From Peptoniphilaceae bacterium AMB_02 (GTDB taxonomy: Bacteria > Bacillota > Clostridia > Tissierellales > Peptoniphilaceae), in NCBI GenBank assembly GCA_036321625.1, contig CP143259.1, forward strand, positions 980,001 to 1,044,000: a DNA stretch of 64,000 nt. The letters run 5' to 3'. A program made the translations under genes and the position numbers. The notes below the pieces were generated by a model. That model did no database searches. It worked only from the letters and a program-made list of their open reading frames with translations, and was not told the origin of the DNA. Every line of letters starts with the position of its first letter. The stretch's first letter is position 1. Shown one piece after another: positions 54,563 through 62,950 of the stretch.

Positions 54563-56429
54563 GCATAATAAATTAGGTATAATTTACAGTACTTCATCTA
54601 CCAAATTTAGAGTATGGGCACCGATTAGGAATAAAATAAAATTGTTGATTTATGAAAACTATAATCATGTGAGAAGAAGAGAATACCCAATGTACAAAGA
54701 TACAAATGGGATATTTTCTGCGGAAATAAGCGGAAATCTCGATGGTAAGTATTATACCTACTTAATTGATGACATGTATGAGGTAACAGACCCGTATTCG
54801 ATAGCTTCGTCAATCAATAGTGAGAAATCTGCTATTATAAATCTTGAATTAACTGATCCAGAAGGCTTCAGGGAACATGCAAGTCCTAATATTAAATACA
54901 AAGAAGCCATTATATATGAAGTCCATGTAAAAGACTACTCGGTTTGTATGTCGTCGGGAACTCTCAATAGAGGTAAATACTTAGGGTTTATCGATAATAA
55001 ATCAAACTACAAAGGATTTAATACCGGGATAGAACATTTGAAGGAACTTGGAATAACTCATGTGCATTTGTTACCTATCGCAGATTTTATTACGGTACGG
55101 GAAGAACCGGGTAAATTTTTAAATAGTGATAACTATAATTGGGGCTATGATCCTGAACTTTATAATGTTCCTGAAGGCTCATATTCTTCAAATCCCTATG
55201 ATCCGAAAAGTAGGATTTACGAACTTAAAAAACTGATAATGGAGCTGCATAAAGCGGGGATCGCTGTTGTTTTGGATGTAGTATACAATCACACTTACAG
55301 AACCAATGATTCTAATTTCAACACTCTTATGCCGGGATATTATTACAGAAAGTTTAACGGCGCATTTTCCAATGGATCGGGATGTGGAAATGAACTTGCC
55401 ACCGAGAAAACCATGACGAGAAAATTCATCATAGAATCATTAAAATATTGGCAGGACGAATACCGAATAGACGGATTCAGATTTGATTTAATGGCACTTA
55501 TAGACAATGATACCATATACGAAGCCATAGATGAACTACGGAAACATGACCCTAATATACTAATTTATGGGGAACCTTGGACGGCTCAAAGTTCGCCTCT
55601 ACCTCTAAATAAAAGGTCGGGATTTGGCTCACAGAGAAACCGAAATTTCGGAATATTCAATCCTTATTTTAGAGACGCGATTAAGGGAGATGGAGATGGA
55701 GTTAATCGTGGGTATGTTCAAGGTGATGGTAGCCTAAAGAATAAAATTGAAACCGGGATAATAGGTTCAATTAATATGGACAAAGACCATATAGGATTTT
55801 GTGCTGAACCTGATGAAACTATCAATTATTATAATTCACATGACAATTTAATTATCACAGACAAATTAAAGCTTTGGTTTGGAGATGTTCCTGAATTGGA
55901 GGATATGAGTATGCTTTCTATGTCCATTATTATGACTTCTCAAGGTATACCTTTCATCCATGCCGGCAATGAATTTTTACGTGATAAAAAACTTGTAAGT
56001 AATAGCTATAATTCTGATTTAAGCGTAAACGGAATAAATTGGGAGAATAAGAAGAAGTATTTAAATATATTTAAACATTCAAAAGACATTATAGCAATAC
56101 GTAAACAATACCTCGATTTTTTCACTTTAAATGCATCTGAGATAAGACGTAGTATAAGGTTTGTACAAGGTCTACCTGATCATGTAATTGCTTATACCAT
56201 TAAGAGGAAGGATGCAATACTCTTGATAATTCATAATTCCGGTTGGGATAAATTTACTCTTAATATTGCAAATACCATTGAAAAATTAAAAGTAACGAAC
56301 AAAAACAATAAATATAAAAAAACAGAGATATTTAATAAAACCGGAAAAGTTAACAAAATAATAAATGATATAACAAAATATAAAATCGATAGAATATCTA
56401 CCAGTATAGTGAGCATTGAAAATGAGTAA
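54540..56429 (+). CDS. pulA: Type I pullulanase / glycogen debranching enzyme
   Basis: 629 aa. CBM48 start (KFRVWAPIRNKIKLLIYE), the pullulanase signature YNWGYDPELYNVPEGSY, DVVYNHT, and catalytic Asp in DGFRFDLMAL, Glu in ILIYGEPWT, Asp in YNSHDNL. It cleaves alpha-1,6 links of limit dextrins. There is no signal peptide, so it is intracellular. The ATG at 54540 is inside the end of glgP, with GGAG nine bases before. Confidence 0.93.
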   Translation: MNTFIQPKHNKLGIIYSTSSTKFRVWAPIRNKIKLLIYENYNHVRRREYPMYKDTNGIFSAEISGNLDGKYYTYLIDDMYEVTDPYSIASSINSEKSAIINLELTDPEGFREHASPNIKYKEAIIYEVHVKDYSVCMSSGTLNRGKYLGFIDNKSNYKGFNTGIEHLKELGITHVHLLPIADFITVREEPGKFLNSDNYNWGYDPELYNVPEGSYSSNPYDPKSRIYELKKLIMELHKAGIAVVLDVVYNHTYRTNDSNFNTLMPGYYYRKFNGAFSNGSGCGNELATEKTMTRKFIIESLKYWQDEYRIDGFRFDLMALIDNDTIYEAIDELRKHDPNILIYGEPWTAQSSPLPLNKRSGFGSQRNRNFGIFNPYFRDAIKGDGDGVNRGYVQGDGSLKNKIETGIIGSINMDKDHIGFCAEPDETINYYNSHDNLIITDKLKLWFGDVPELEDMSMLSMSIIMTSQGIPFIHAGNEFLRDKKLVSNSYNSDLSVNGINWENKKKYLNIFKHSKDIIAIRKQYLDFFTLNASEIRRSIRFVQGLPDHVIAYTIKRKDAILLIIHNSGWDKFTLNIANTIEKLKVTNKNNKYKKTEIFNKTGKVNKIINDITKYKIDRISTSIVSIENE

Positions 56430-57024
56430 ATTAAACTTAAAGCATGAGGATGTATTGAAATTTAGCGATGGTTATTTTGGTGGTAACCAAATTTGGTTTA
56501 GTGATAGATATGGTAAAAAACATCATAGTAGAACAGGTTGTGGTATCGTAGCTGCTGCTAACAGTATGGTTTATTTAGCTTTTACCAGAAGTGAATACAG
56601 AGATTTATATCCATTTGAATCTTTAGATAAAAAATCATTCTCAGAGTTTATATTATTGTTATCCCGATACATTAAACCTAGAATTTATGGTATACCTACT
56701 ACATCGATTATAATAAGAGGTATTAAAAGATATACGAAGGGGCATGGGGTGAGTATAAGCAATCATAATTTATCGAAGATTACCGATAAAAGAAGAATTA
56801 TAGAATTCATAAAAACAGGTTTAGAGATGGATACACCGGTATTAAATGTTAACTGGAATCATAAAAATAAAATACTACACAATCATTGGATAGCAATAAC
56901 CGGGATCAATGAAAACCTGAATCAAAATAATATAGTTTTATCGAGTTGGGGAGAAAAGTATGAGATAAACATGAATGATTACTTTTTCAATACTATTTAT
57001 AATGGGCTGTTATACTTTATATAA
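56422..57024 (+). CDS. C39-like (papain-fold) cysteine peptidase-like protein
   Basis: 200 aa. GKKHHSRTGCGIVAAANSMVY supplies a Cys at the head of a helix, and HNHWIAITGI plus VLSSWGEKYEI supply His and Asp/Asn-like positions of a papain-type fold. There is no signal peptide or membrane segment. It overlaps the pulA stop and precedes phosphoglucomutase, so it is part of the glycogen operon. A peptidase or an inactive sugar-related helper are both possible. Confidence 0.65.
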   Translation: MSKLNLKHEDVLKFSDGYFGGNQIWFSDRYGKKHHSRTGCGIVAAANSMVYLAFTRSEYRDLYPFESLDKKSFSEFILLLSRYIKPRIYGIPTTSIIIRGIKRYTKGHGVSISNHNLSKITDKRRIIEFIKTGLEMDTPVLNVNWNHKNKILHNHWIAITGINENLNQNNIVLSSWGEKYEINMNDYFFNTIYNGLLYFI

Positions 57025-57048
57025 TGATAAAATAAGGGGGCTAGAAAA

Positions 57049-58737
57049 ATGGACTATATGAAAAATTATTTAGAATGGATGGAGAATCCTATTTTCGACG
57101 AAGAAACCAAAATAGAACTAAAAGAACTTACCGATGAAGAGGAGATAAAAGACAGGTTTTATCAAAACTTGGAATTTGGAACAGCAGGTTTACGTGGTAA
57201 AATTGGAGCCGGAACAAATAGAATGAATCAATACACGGTAGGATTAGCAACCCAAGGGTTTGCTGAAACCATTCTAAAGAGGGGCGAAGAAGCAAAAAAG
57301 AGGGGAGTTGCAATTTGTTACGATGTAAGGCATAAGTCAAAAGAATTTTCCGAACTTGCCTCAAGTATCTTTGCTGCTAATGGGATCAAAGTATATCTAT
57401 ATAAAACGATTAACCCAACTCCTGTTTTATCATATACGATTAGAAAACTAAAAACAATTGCCGGGGTAATGGTAACCGCAAGTCATAATCCAATGGAATA
57501 TAATGGATATAAAGCATATTGGGAAGAAGGCTCACAAATTTTAGAAGGACTGGCAGACGAAATACTTAAAGCTATAGAGGAATTGGGTAGCTATGATAAA
57601 GTCAAAAAGATTCCGTTTAATGATGCTATGGCCAGTGGAATGGTAGAGTATATAGACGATTCAGTATATGAATCATATATAGAAGATGTATTAAACTACT
57701 CCATAAACGAAGATATAGATAAAAATGTAAATATAGTCTATTCACCACTCAATGGAACCGGTAATATTCCGGTTCGAGAAGTGCTTAGAAGAAGGGGATT
57801 CACAAATATCAATATAGTTAAAGAACAGGAATTGCCAGATCCGGATTTCACGACGGTAGGATATCCTAATCCTGAAGATCCAAAGGCATTCAAACTTGCC
57901 ATTGAACTAGGTAAAAAAGTCAATGCAGACCTCCTACTAGCAACAGATCCGGATTGTGACAGAGCAGCAATTGAGGTATTAAATAAAGATGGCGAATACG
58001 AGTTTGTTAATGGTAATAAAATTGGTGCTTTATTAATAAACTATATACTAAGTCAAAGAAGCAAATTGGGCAATTTGCCAGAAAATGGTGTAATTGTAAA
58101 ATCAATAGTTACTGGAGATTTATCAAAAGCAATAGCAGATGAGTATGGAATAGAAGTGGTTGAAACATTGACCGGATTTAAGAACATAAGCGGTAAGGCA
58201 AATGAGTATGACATAACAGGAGATAAAAAGTTTTTATTCGGTTATGAAGAAAGTATAGGATACACATATGGAGACTCCGTTAGAGATAAAGACGCAGTGA
58301 ATTCATCGATGATGATTGCTGAGATGGCAGGATATTATAAAAAACATAGTCAATCGTTGCTTGATGTTCTAGAAGATCTCTATAAAAAACATGGTTACTA
58401 TAACGAGGATTTAATATCAATTGTATTGACTGGACTAGACGGACAACAGAGAATCAGCAGAATAATGGAAGAATTTAGAAAAAATCCTATTCGAGAATTA
58501 AATGGTATAAAACTAGTTAAAATCATTGACTACTTAAATGATGAAACCGGAAATCCGAAATCCAATGTATTAAAATACTACTATGAGGATGGAAGTTGGT
58601 TTGCATTAAGACCATCGGGTACAGAACCAAAAATAAAACTTTATATCTACTCAGTAGGAAAAACATTAGAAGACAGTGAAGATAAGATTAAATGCATTAA
58701 AGAAGTGGGAATAAATAAAATTGAATCTGTAGAATAA
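57049..58737 (+). CDS. pgm: Phosphoglucomutase (alpha-D-phosphohexomutase family)
   Basis: 562 aa. The four family loops are visible: phosphoserine VTASHNPMEYNGYK, metal loop LATDPDCDRAAIE, sugar loop FGYEESIGYT, and phosphate loop ALRPSGTEPKIK. It interconverts glucose-1- and glucose-6-phosphate, linking the operon to glycolysis. AAGGGGG lies upstream. Confidence 0.94.
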   Translation: MDYMKNYLEWMENPIFDEETKIELKELTDEEEIKDRFYQNLEFGTAGLRGKIGAGTNRMNQYTVGLATQGFAETILKRGEEAKKRGVAICYDVRHKSKEFSELASSIFAANGIKVYLYKTINPTPVLSYTIRKLKTIAGVMVTASHNPMEYNGYKAYWEEGSQILEGLADEILKAIEELGSYDKVKKIPFNDAMASGMVEYIDDSVYESYIEDVLNYSINEDIDKNVNIVYSPLNGTGNIPVREVLRRRGFTNINIVKEQELPDPDFTTVGYPNPEDPKAFKLAIELGKKVNADLLLATDPDCDRAAIEVLNKDGEYEFVNGNKIGALLINYILSQRSKLGNLPENGVIVKSIVTGDLSKAIADEYGIEVVETLTGFKNISGKANEYDITGDKKFLFGYEESIGYTYGDSVRDKDAVNSSMMIAEMAGYYKKHSQSLLDVLEDLYKKHGYYNEDLISIVLTGLDGQQRISRIMEEFRKNPIRELNGIKLVKIIDYLNDETGNPKSNVLKYYYEDGSWFALRPSGTEPKIKLYIYSVGKTLEDSEDKIKCIKEVGINKIESVE

Positions 58738-58744
58738 TAAAAAC

Positions 58745-58776
58745 AGAGTGACTTATTTTTAAGTCACTCTATTCTT
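58745..58776 (+). terminator. Terminator of the glycogen operon
   Basis: AGAGTGACTT, ATTTTT, AAGTCACTCT, then ATTCTT. It follows the phosphoglucomutase stop by 7 bp. Confidence 0.82.
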
Positions 58777-58846
58777 ATTAGCTCTTCTAAAATCTTGAAT
58801 GACAATTGCTTATTCAATATAGAGAGAATCTGCAAAATAAGCAAAT

Positions 58847-58873
58847 AAAAAACCCTCTTGCTGTGCAAAAGGG
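58847..58873 (-). terminator. Terminator of the P-loop-like gene
   Basis: On the minus strand CCCTTTTGC, ACA, GCAAGAGGG, then TTTTTT, just after the stop of the gene at 58883. Confidence 0.75.
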
Positions 58874-58882
58874 TAAATCTAT

Positions 58883-59389
58883 CTAGAATTCTCTTGGAGT
58901 ATCTTCTTTAATAATTTTTCCGTTTTCATCATAAGACATTCTAGTTAAGTTGATAAGGTATGGAACATTATCAATCTTTCTACACTCTAGAAGAGTTACA
59001 ACTTTAGAATTGTCTTTAGTGGTTTTATATCCTTTTTTCATGATTTTCATAATAGAATAAGGATGCTCTGGTTCTTTAAGAGTAACTAATGAAGCTCCTT
59101 CTTGCTCAAATGCTTTTTGGATTACAGCTTCGAAATCAACATCATCACCTAGACCAGGAATTAAGTAATATTTTGCAGCTTTATCTATTGATTCTTCGTT
59201 TTTAACTTGAACAGAATCGTATTGACCTTTAGCTATAGCCATACAAGTAGCCATGAAAACTCTAACTCCTGATGATCTATGTCCTGAAACTATTAATGAT
59301 TCACCGTTATCGATAGCTTCTTGGATATAGTTACCTTGCTCTTCTGTGATAAAACCACTATCAACATTCTTTTTCAACATTGCATGCAT
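58883..59389 (-). CDS. Hypothetical protein resembling a CpaF-type ATPase without Walker A
   Basis: 168 aa. GFITEEQGNYIQEAIDNGESLIVSGHRSSGVRVFM has the look of the strand-loop-helix of type II/IV secretion ATPases, but the loop reads GHRSSGVR instead of GxxGxGK[ST], so it probably does not bind ATP in the normal way. The rest is alpha/beta and unrecognised. AGGAGG lies 8 bases before the ATG. Single gene with its own terminator. Confidence 0.6.
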   Translation of the reverse strand: MHAMLKKNVDSGFITEEQGNYIQEAIDNGESLIVSGHRSSGVRVFMATCMAIAKGQYDSVQVKNEESIDKAAKYYLIPGLGDDVDFEAVIQKAFEQEGASLVTLKEPEHPYSIMKIMKKGYKTTKDNSKVVTLLECRKIDNVPYLINLTRMSYDENGKIIKEDTPREF

Positions 59390-59585
59390 ATAAAAAACCT
59401 CCTAGTTTTATTTAAGGAAACATGTTCCTCTTATATAGTTTAAAGGAATCAATATAGAATATTATAAATTGACCCCCACATCATCATTCATTATACTACA
59501 TATTTGCATTTAATGAAAGAGTGAAGTATTATTAGAAGTGACAGTAATTAAATTTGATTAATAATTTTAAAAATGGAGATATCGG

Positions 59586-60164
59586 ATGCAATCATTAAAA
59601 GAACGAATACTTAGAGATGGAACTGTATTAGATGGCAATATCTTAAAAGTAGACAATTTCATAAATCATATGATAGACCCGGGTTTATTTATGGAAATGG
59701 GCAAGGAATACTACGACTACTTCAAAGACAAAAATATAACCAAAATAATTACTATTGAAGTTTCCGGTATTGGACTTGCTGTAACTACAGGATATATTTT
59801 TCAGGTACCTGTACTATTTGCCAAAAAGACGATTTCCAAAACACTATCTGAAAACTGCTATGAAACTAAGGTTTACTCTTATACGAAAAAAACCACATAT
59901 ACAGTAAGAGTTGATAAGAGGATGCTTAACAGTGGGGATAATGTGCTTATAATAGACGATTTTTTAGCAAATGGGGAAGCATTAAAAGGTCTGATAGATA
60001 TAGTTGAACAGGCGGGAGCCAAAGTGGCAGGTATAGGAATAGCGATTGAAAAAGGATTCCAAAAAGGCGGAGAACTAATAAGATCTGAAGGATACGATTT
60101 AAAAAGTTTGGCTATAATAAAAGAGTTCAAAGATGGAAGTATAATATTTGACCAAAATAAGTAA
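59586..60164 (+). CDS. xpt: Xanthine phosphoribosyltransferase
   Basis: 192 aa. MQSLKERILRDGTVLDGNILKVDNFINHMIDP is the typical Xpt start. The PRPP motif is VLIIDDFLANGEALKG. It converts xanthine to XMP for purine salvage. A purine riboswitch is common before xpt, but none was recognised in 59400-59585. Confidence 0.95.
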   Translation: MQSLKERILRDGTVLDGNILKVDNFINHMIDPGLFMEMGKEYYDYFKDKNITKIITIEVSGIGLAVTTGYIFQVPVLFAKKTISKTLSENCYETKVYSYTKKTTYTVRVDKRMLNSGDNVLIIDDFLANGEALKGLIDIVEQAGAKVAGIGIAIEKGFQKGGELIRSEGYDLKSLAIIKEFKDGSIIFDQNK

Positions 60165-60188
60165 GGGTTGTTTCAAAATAGTTCTAAA

Positions 60189-60223
60189 TAAAAGGACCTA
60201 TCACAATGATAAGTCCTTTTTTA
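60189..60223 (+). terminator. Terminator of xpt
   Basis: AAAAGGACCTATC, ACAAT, GATAAGTCCTTTTTT. Confidence 0.8.
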
Positions 60224-60333
60224 TGATCAAATCATAACTAAATAATACCTAACTTAGAGGGATTTAATCCCATTTCTATAAACTAAAAGGATTGTGTCAG
60301 AGTTTATGTTATTCTGTCACGCTACCTATTTAA

Positions 60334-61221
60334 TTAAATTCCGGTACAAGCTCCGGAACAGCTGGAAACGGTAAACTTGCTACCCGTAGGTGTTATTGCC
60401 AAACCTCCAAGAGCCGTTTCTCTTAAACTTGCCGGAAGCGAGTTTCCAACAGAATACATAGCTTCTACAACTTCGTCAAATGGAATAATAGATTTTACAC
60501 CGGCCATTGCCAAATCACAAGAGATTATAGCATTGGTTACTCCGGAAGCATTTCTAAGAGCACATGGAAATTCAACCAAGCCTGCAATTGGATCACATAC
60601 CAATCCAAGTATATTTATTATTGCAAATGATGCTGCATTTATAGCCTCATCCACACTGCCTCCATTTAATTCCACCAATGCTGCTGCCGCCATAGCTGAT
60701 GCAGCTCCTGTCTCTGCTTGACAACCACCTTCTGCACCGGAGATAGTAGCATTCATCGCAATCATTCCACCTATAGCTGATGCAGTTAAAAGACCGTTAA
60801 TCATTTCGTCATCAGTTAAACCCTTCTTGTTTTGAAAGGTAACCAATGCTGCAGGAAGAATACCTGAAGCACCCGCAGTTGGAGCGGCTACTATTTTTCC
60901 CATAGCACCATTTACTTCTAAAGTAGATAATGCCCTAGCCATAGCTTCCAAGACAAAATCATCAGAAACTGCTTTACCCGAACTTCTGTAATCATTAACT
61001 CTTTTTCCGTTACCACCTGTGATACCGGACATAGTTATGACTTCATTTTCAATACCCCTAGTTGAAGATTCTTTCATAACCTGATAGCTTTCTCTAAATC
61101 TTTCGATGAAATAATCTCTGTCTTTTCCGGTATCTTCGACTTGTTTCCTTAAAACAGCTTCGCTAATATTAATATTTTCATCATGACAAATTTCTAATAA
61201 TACTTCTGATTTATTAAACAT
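60334..61221 (-). CDS. sdaAA: L-serine dehydratase, alpha subunit (Fe-S)
   Basis: 295 aa. The cysteines for the [4Fe-4S] cluster are visible, including GGCQAETGAASAM, LVCDPIAGLVEFPC and the C-terminal SSCSGACTG. It deaminates serine to pyruvate and ammonia with the beta subunit. AAGGAG precedes the ATG. It follows sdaAB with an 11-bp gap. Confidence 0.95.
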   Translation of the reverse strand: MFNKSEVLLEICHDENINISEAVLRKQVEDTGKDRDYFIERFRESYQVMKESSTRGIENEVITMSGITGGNGKRVNDYRSSGKAVSDDFVLEAMARALSTLEVNGAMGKIVAAPTAGASGILPAALVTFQNKKGLTDDEMINGLLTASAIGGMIAMNATISGAEGGCQAETGAASAMAAAALVELNGGSVDEAINAASFAIINILGLVCDPIAGLVEFPCALRNASGVTNAIISCDLAMAGVKSIIPFDEVVEAMYSVGNSLPASLRETALGGLAITPTGSKFTVSSCSGACTGI

Positions 61222-61232
61222 AATTTACTCCT

Positions 61233-61898
61233 TTATAATGGCTTAATACCGATAATTCTTGTTATTTCAGGGAATGATTTTATAGATTCAATAACATCAT
61301 CGTTGAAAGTTTGATCTAATTCCATGACCATCTGAGCAATTTTTTCATCTCTTGTAACTCTTAAGCTGGCAATTGAAATATTATTTCTGGTAAGCACTAA
61401 TGAAATCGCAGCTATCATGCCAAATTTATCTTTATATTCTGCAACAATTGTAGGGTATTCTCCGGTAAATCTTACATTAATACTGTTTATATCAATAATC
61501 TCAATTTTACCGCCACCAATCGATGAACCGGTTATATAAAACTCTTCACCTGTTTCAGGATCTTCAAACAATACTTTTATAGTATTAGGGTGTACATATC
61601 CTAGGTCAATAGTTTTGAACATATAGTCTATACCTTTTTCTTTAGCATCTTCTAAAGATCCAACGAGTCTCTCATCATCTGGATCGTAGCCTAAGACGCC
61701 ACCGACCAGTGCTCTATCGCTTCCATGACCTTGATAAGTAGTTTGGAAACTGCCATGTAGATAAAATGTAACCTTTTTTATTTCTTTACCATATATGGTT
61801 TTGGCCATCTTACCGATTCTGGCAGCACCGGCAGTATGAGAACTAGAAGGACCTATCATAATAGGGCCCATTATGTCAAAAATATCATATTTTTTCAA
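61233..61898 (-). CDS. sdaAB: L-serine dehydratase, beta subunit
   Basis: 221 aa with a TTG start after GGAGGTG. FDIMGPIMIGPSSSHTAGAARIG is the family start, and an ACT-like domain forms the C-terminus (about 145-221). First gene of the two-gene operon. Confidence 0.94.
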   Translation of the reverse strand: MKKYDIFDIMGPIMIGPSSSHTAGAARIGKMAKTIYGKEIKKVTFYLHGSFQTTYQGHGSDRALVGGVLGYDPDDERLVGSLEDAKEKGIDYMFKTIDLGYVHPNTIKVLFEDPETGEEFYITGSSIGGGKIEIIDINSINVRFTGEYPTIVAEYKDKFGMIAAISLVLTRNNISIASLRVTRDEKIAQMVMELDQTFNDDVIESIKSFPEITRIIGIKPL

Positions 61899-61962
61899 TT
61901 AAAACACCTCCAGCTTAATTTTAACATATATTGTTCGTATGTACCATGAGTATAATTCAAAT

Positions 61963-61988
61963 AAAAAAACTGCAAATTAATGCAGTTT
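61963..61988 (-). terminator. Terminator of the PspC gene
   Basis: On the minus strand AAACTGCA, TTAATT, TGCAGTTTTTTT, right after the stop at 61987. Confidence 0.78.
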
Positions 61989-62223
61989 ATATCTCATCAT
62001 CATACCATTTACTTCTTTCATTGTGAATATTGTATTTTCCGAAATGTGGGTTCTTGGGTATTATCATGGCAGCAATAAAATATATAATTACAGGAAACCC
62101 ACTAAAACTCATAAGTACCCACACAAGCCGAATTATTGTTGGATCGATATTGAAAAATTCACCAATACCTCCACAAACACCAAATATTTTAACATTACTA
62201 TTGGATCTTCTAAGTACTTTCAC
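61987..62223 (-). CDS. PspC-domain membrane protein
   Basis: 78 aa with a GTG start after GGAGAT. RRSNSNVKIFGVCGGIGEFFNIDPTIIRLVWVLMSF is the PspC signature, followed by a membrane segment (FPVIIYFIAAMIIPKNP). Probably a small envelope-stress protein. Confidence 0.9.
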   Translation of the reverse strand: MKVLRRSNSNVKIFGVCGGIGEFFNIDPTIIRLVWVLMSFSGFPVIIYFIAAMIIPKNPHFGKYNIHNERSKWYDDEI

Positions 62224-62446
62224 AGCAAATCTCCTTTCCGAATATAATATATTTACAGCTCAAAATTTTAAGTTTTATGAAATTTAAAGGAAATGATTAA
62301 GTTAAGTTTCCTTTCGTATACTTTCAAGTATCTTCTTAATATATTATAGCATTGATAATGTCATTATATCATAACAATCTTGTAAGAATATCGGATTATA
62401 TTTTAAATTATTCTTAAATATGGTAATATGTATTTGAGGTGATTTT

Positions 62447-62950
62447 ATGGAGAGGTTTTTTAAGACTCTTGAAGGCATCTTTACTATTAAAGTATTCGGT
62501 GATTTTCAGCTTTATGAGTTGATATCTACTATATTTAAATATATATTTGTATTTATAATATTTTACTTTATTTATAATATTATAAAAATGATTTATTTAG
62601 ATATTTCAAGCGGAGAAAACATTGGTAAAGAATCTGATACTTATTTAAAACTTATAAATAGGAAGGAACAACTGCCTTTCAAAGTTATGGAGCATTATTA
62701 TCTATCGAATAGTGTGAATATCGGTAGAGAAGACTCCAATGACATAGTTATTAAAGATAGATTTATTTCCAAGAGGCATGCTCACATCGTGAAAGATGAG
62801 GGGATTTACTTCTTAGAAGATTTAGGGTCTGCAAATGGTACTTTTTTAAATGGACAAGAAATTCATGATGCTATTGAATTAAAAGATAAGGATATCATCG
62901 ATATTGGACAAGTTGAATTCTTGTTTGTAGATGGTGGTTATTATGAGTAG
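62447..62950 (+). CDS. FHA-domain protein with membrane anchor
   Basis: 167 aa. One N-terminal membrane segment (about 27-50) and a C-terminal FHA domain (NIGREDSNDIVIKDRFISKRHAHIV, GSANGTFLNGQEI) that binds phosphothreonine. It overlaps the next gene, a SEDS protein. Kinase-regulated FHA proteins accompany rodA/pbpA in many Gram-positives, which suggests control of wall synthesis or division. Confidence 0.92.
   Translation: MERFFKTLEGIFTIKVFGDFQLYELISTIFKYIFVFIIFYFIYNIIKMIYLDISSGENIGKESDTYLKLINRKEQLPFKVMEHYYLSNSVNIGREDSNDIVIKDRFISKRHAHIVKDEGIYFLEDLGSANGTFLNGQEIHDAIELKDKDIIDIGQVEFLFVDGGYYE

Noticed and set aside
59400-59585. Purine riboswitch upstream of xpt
   Set aside because: Looked for the conserved three-helix core and found none; no clear hairpin set before the ATG.
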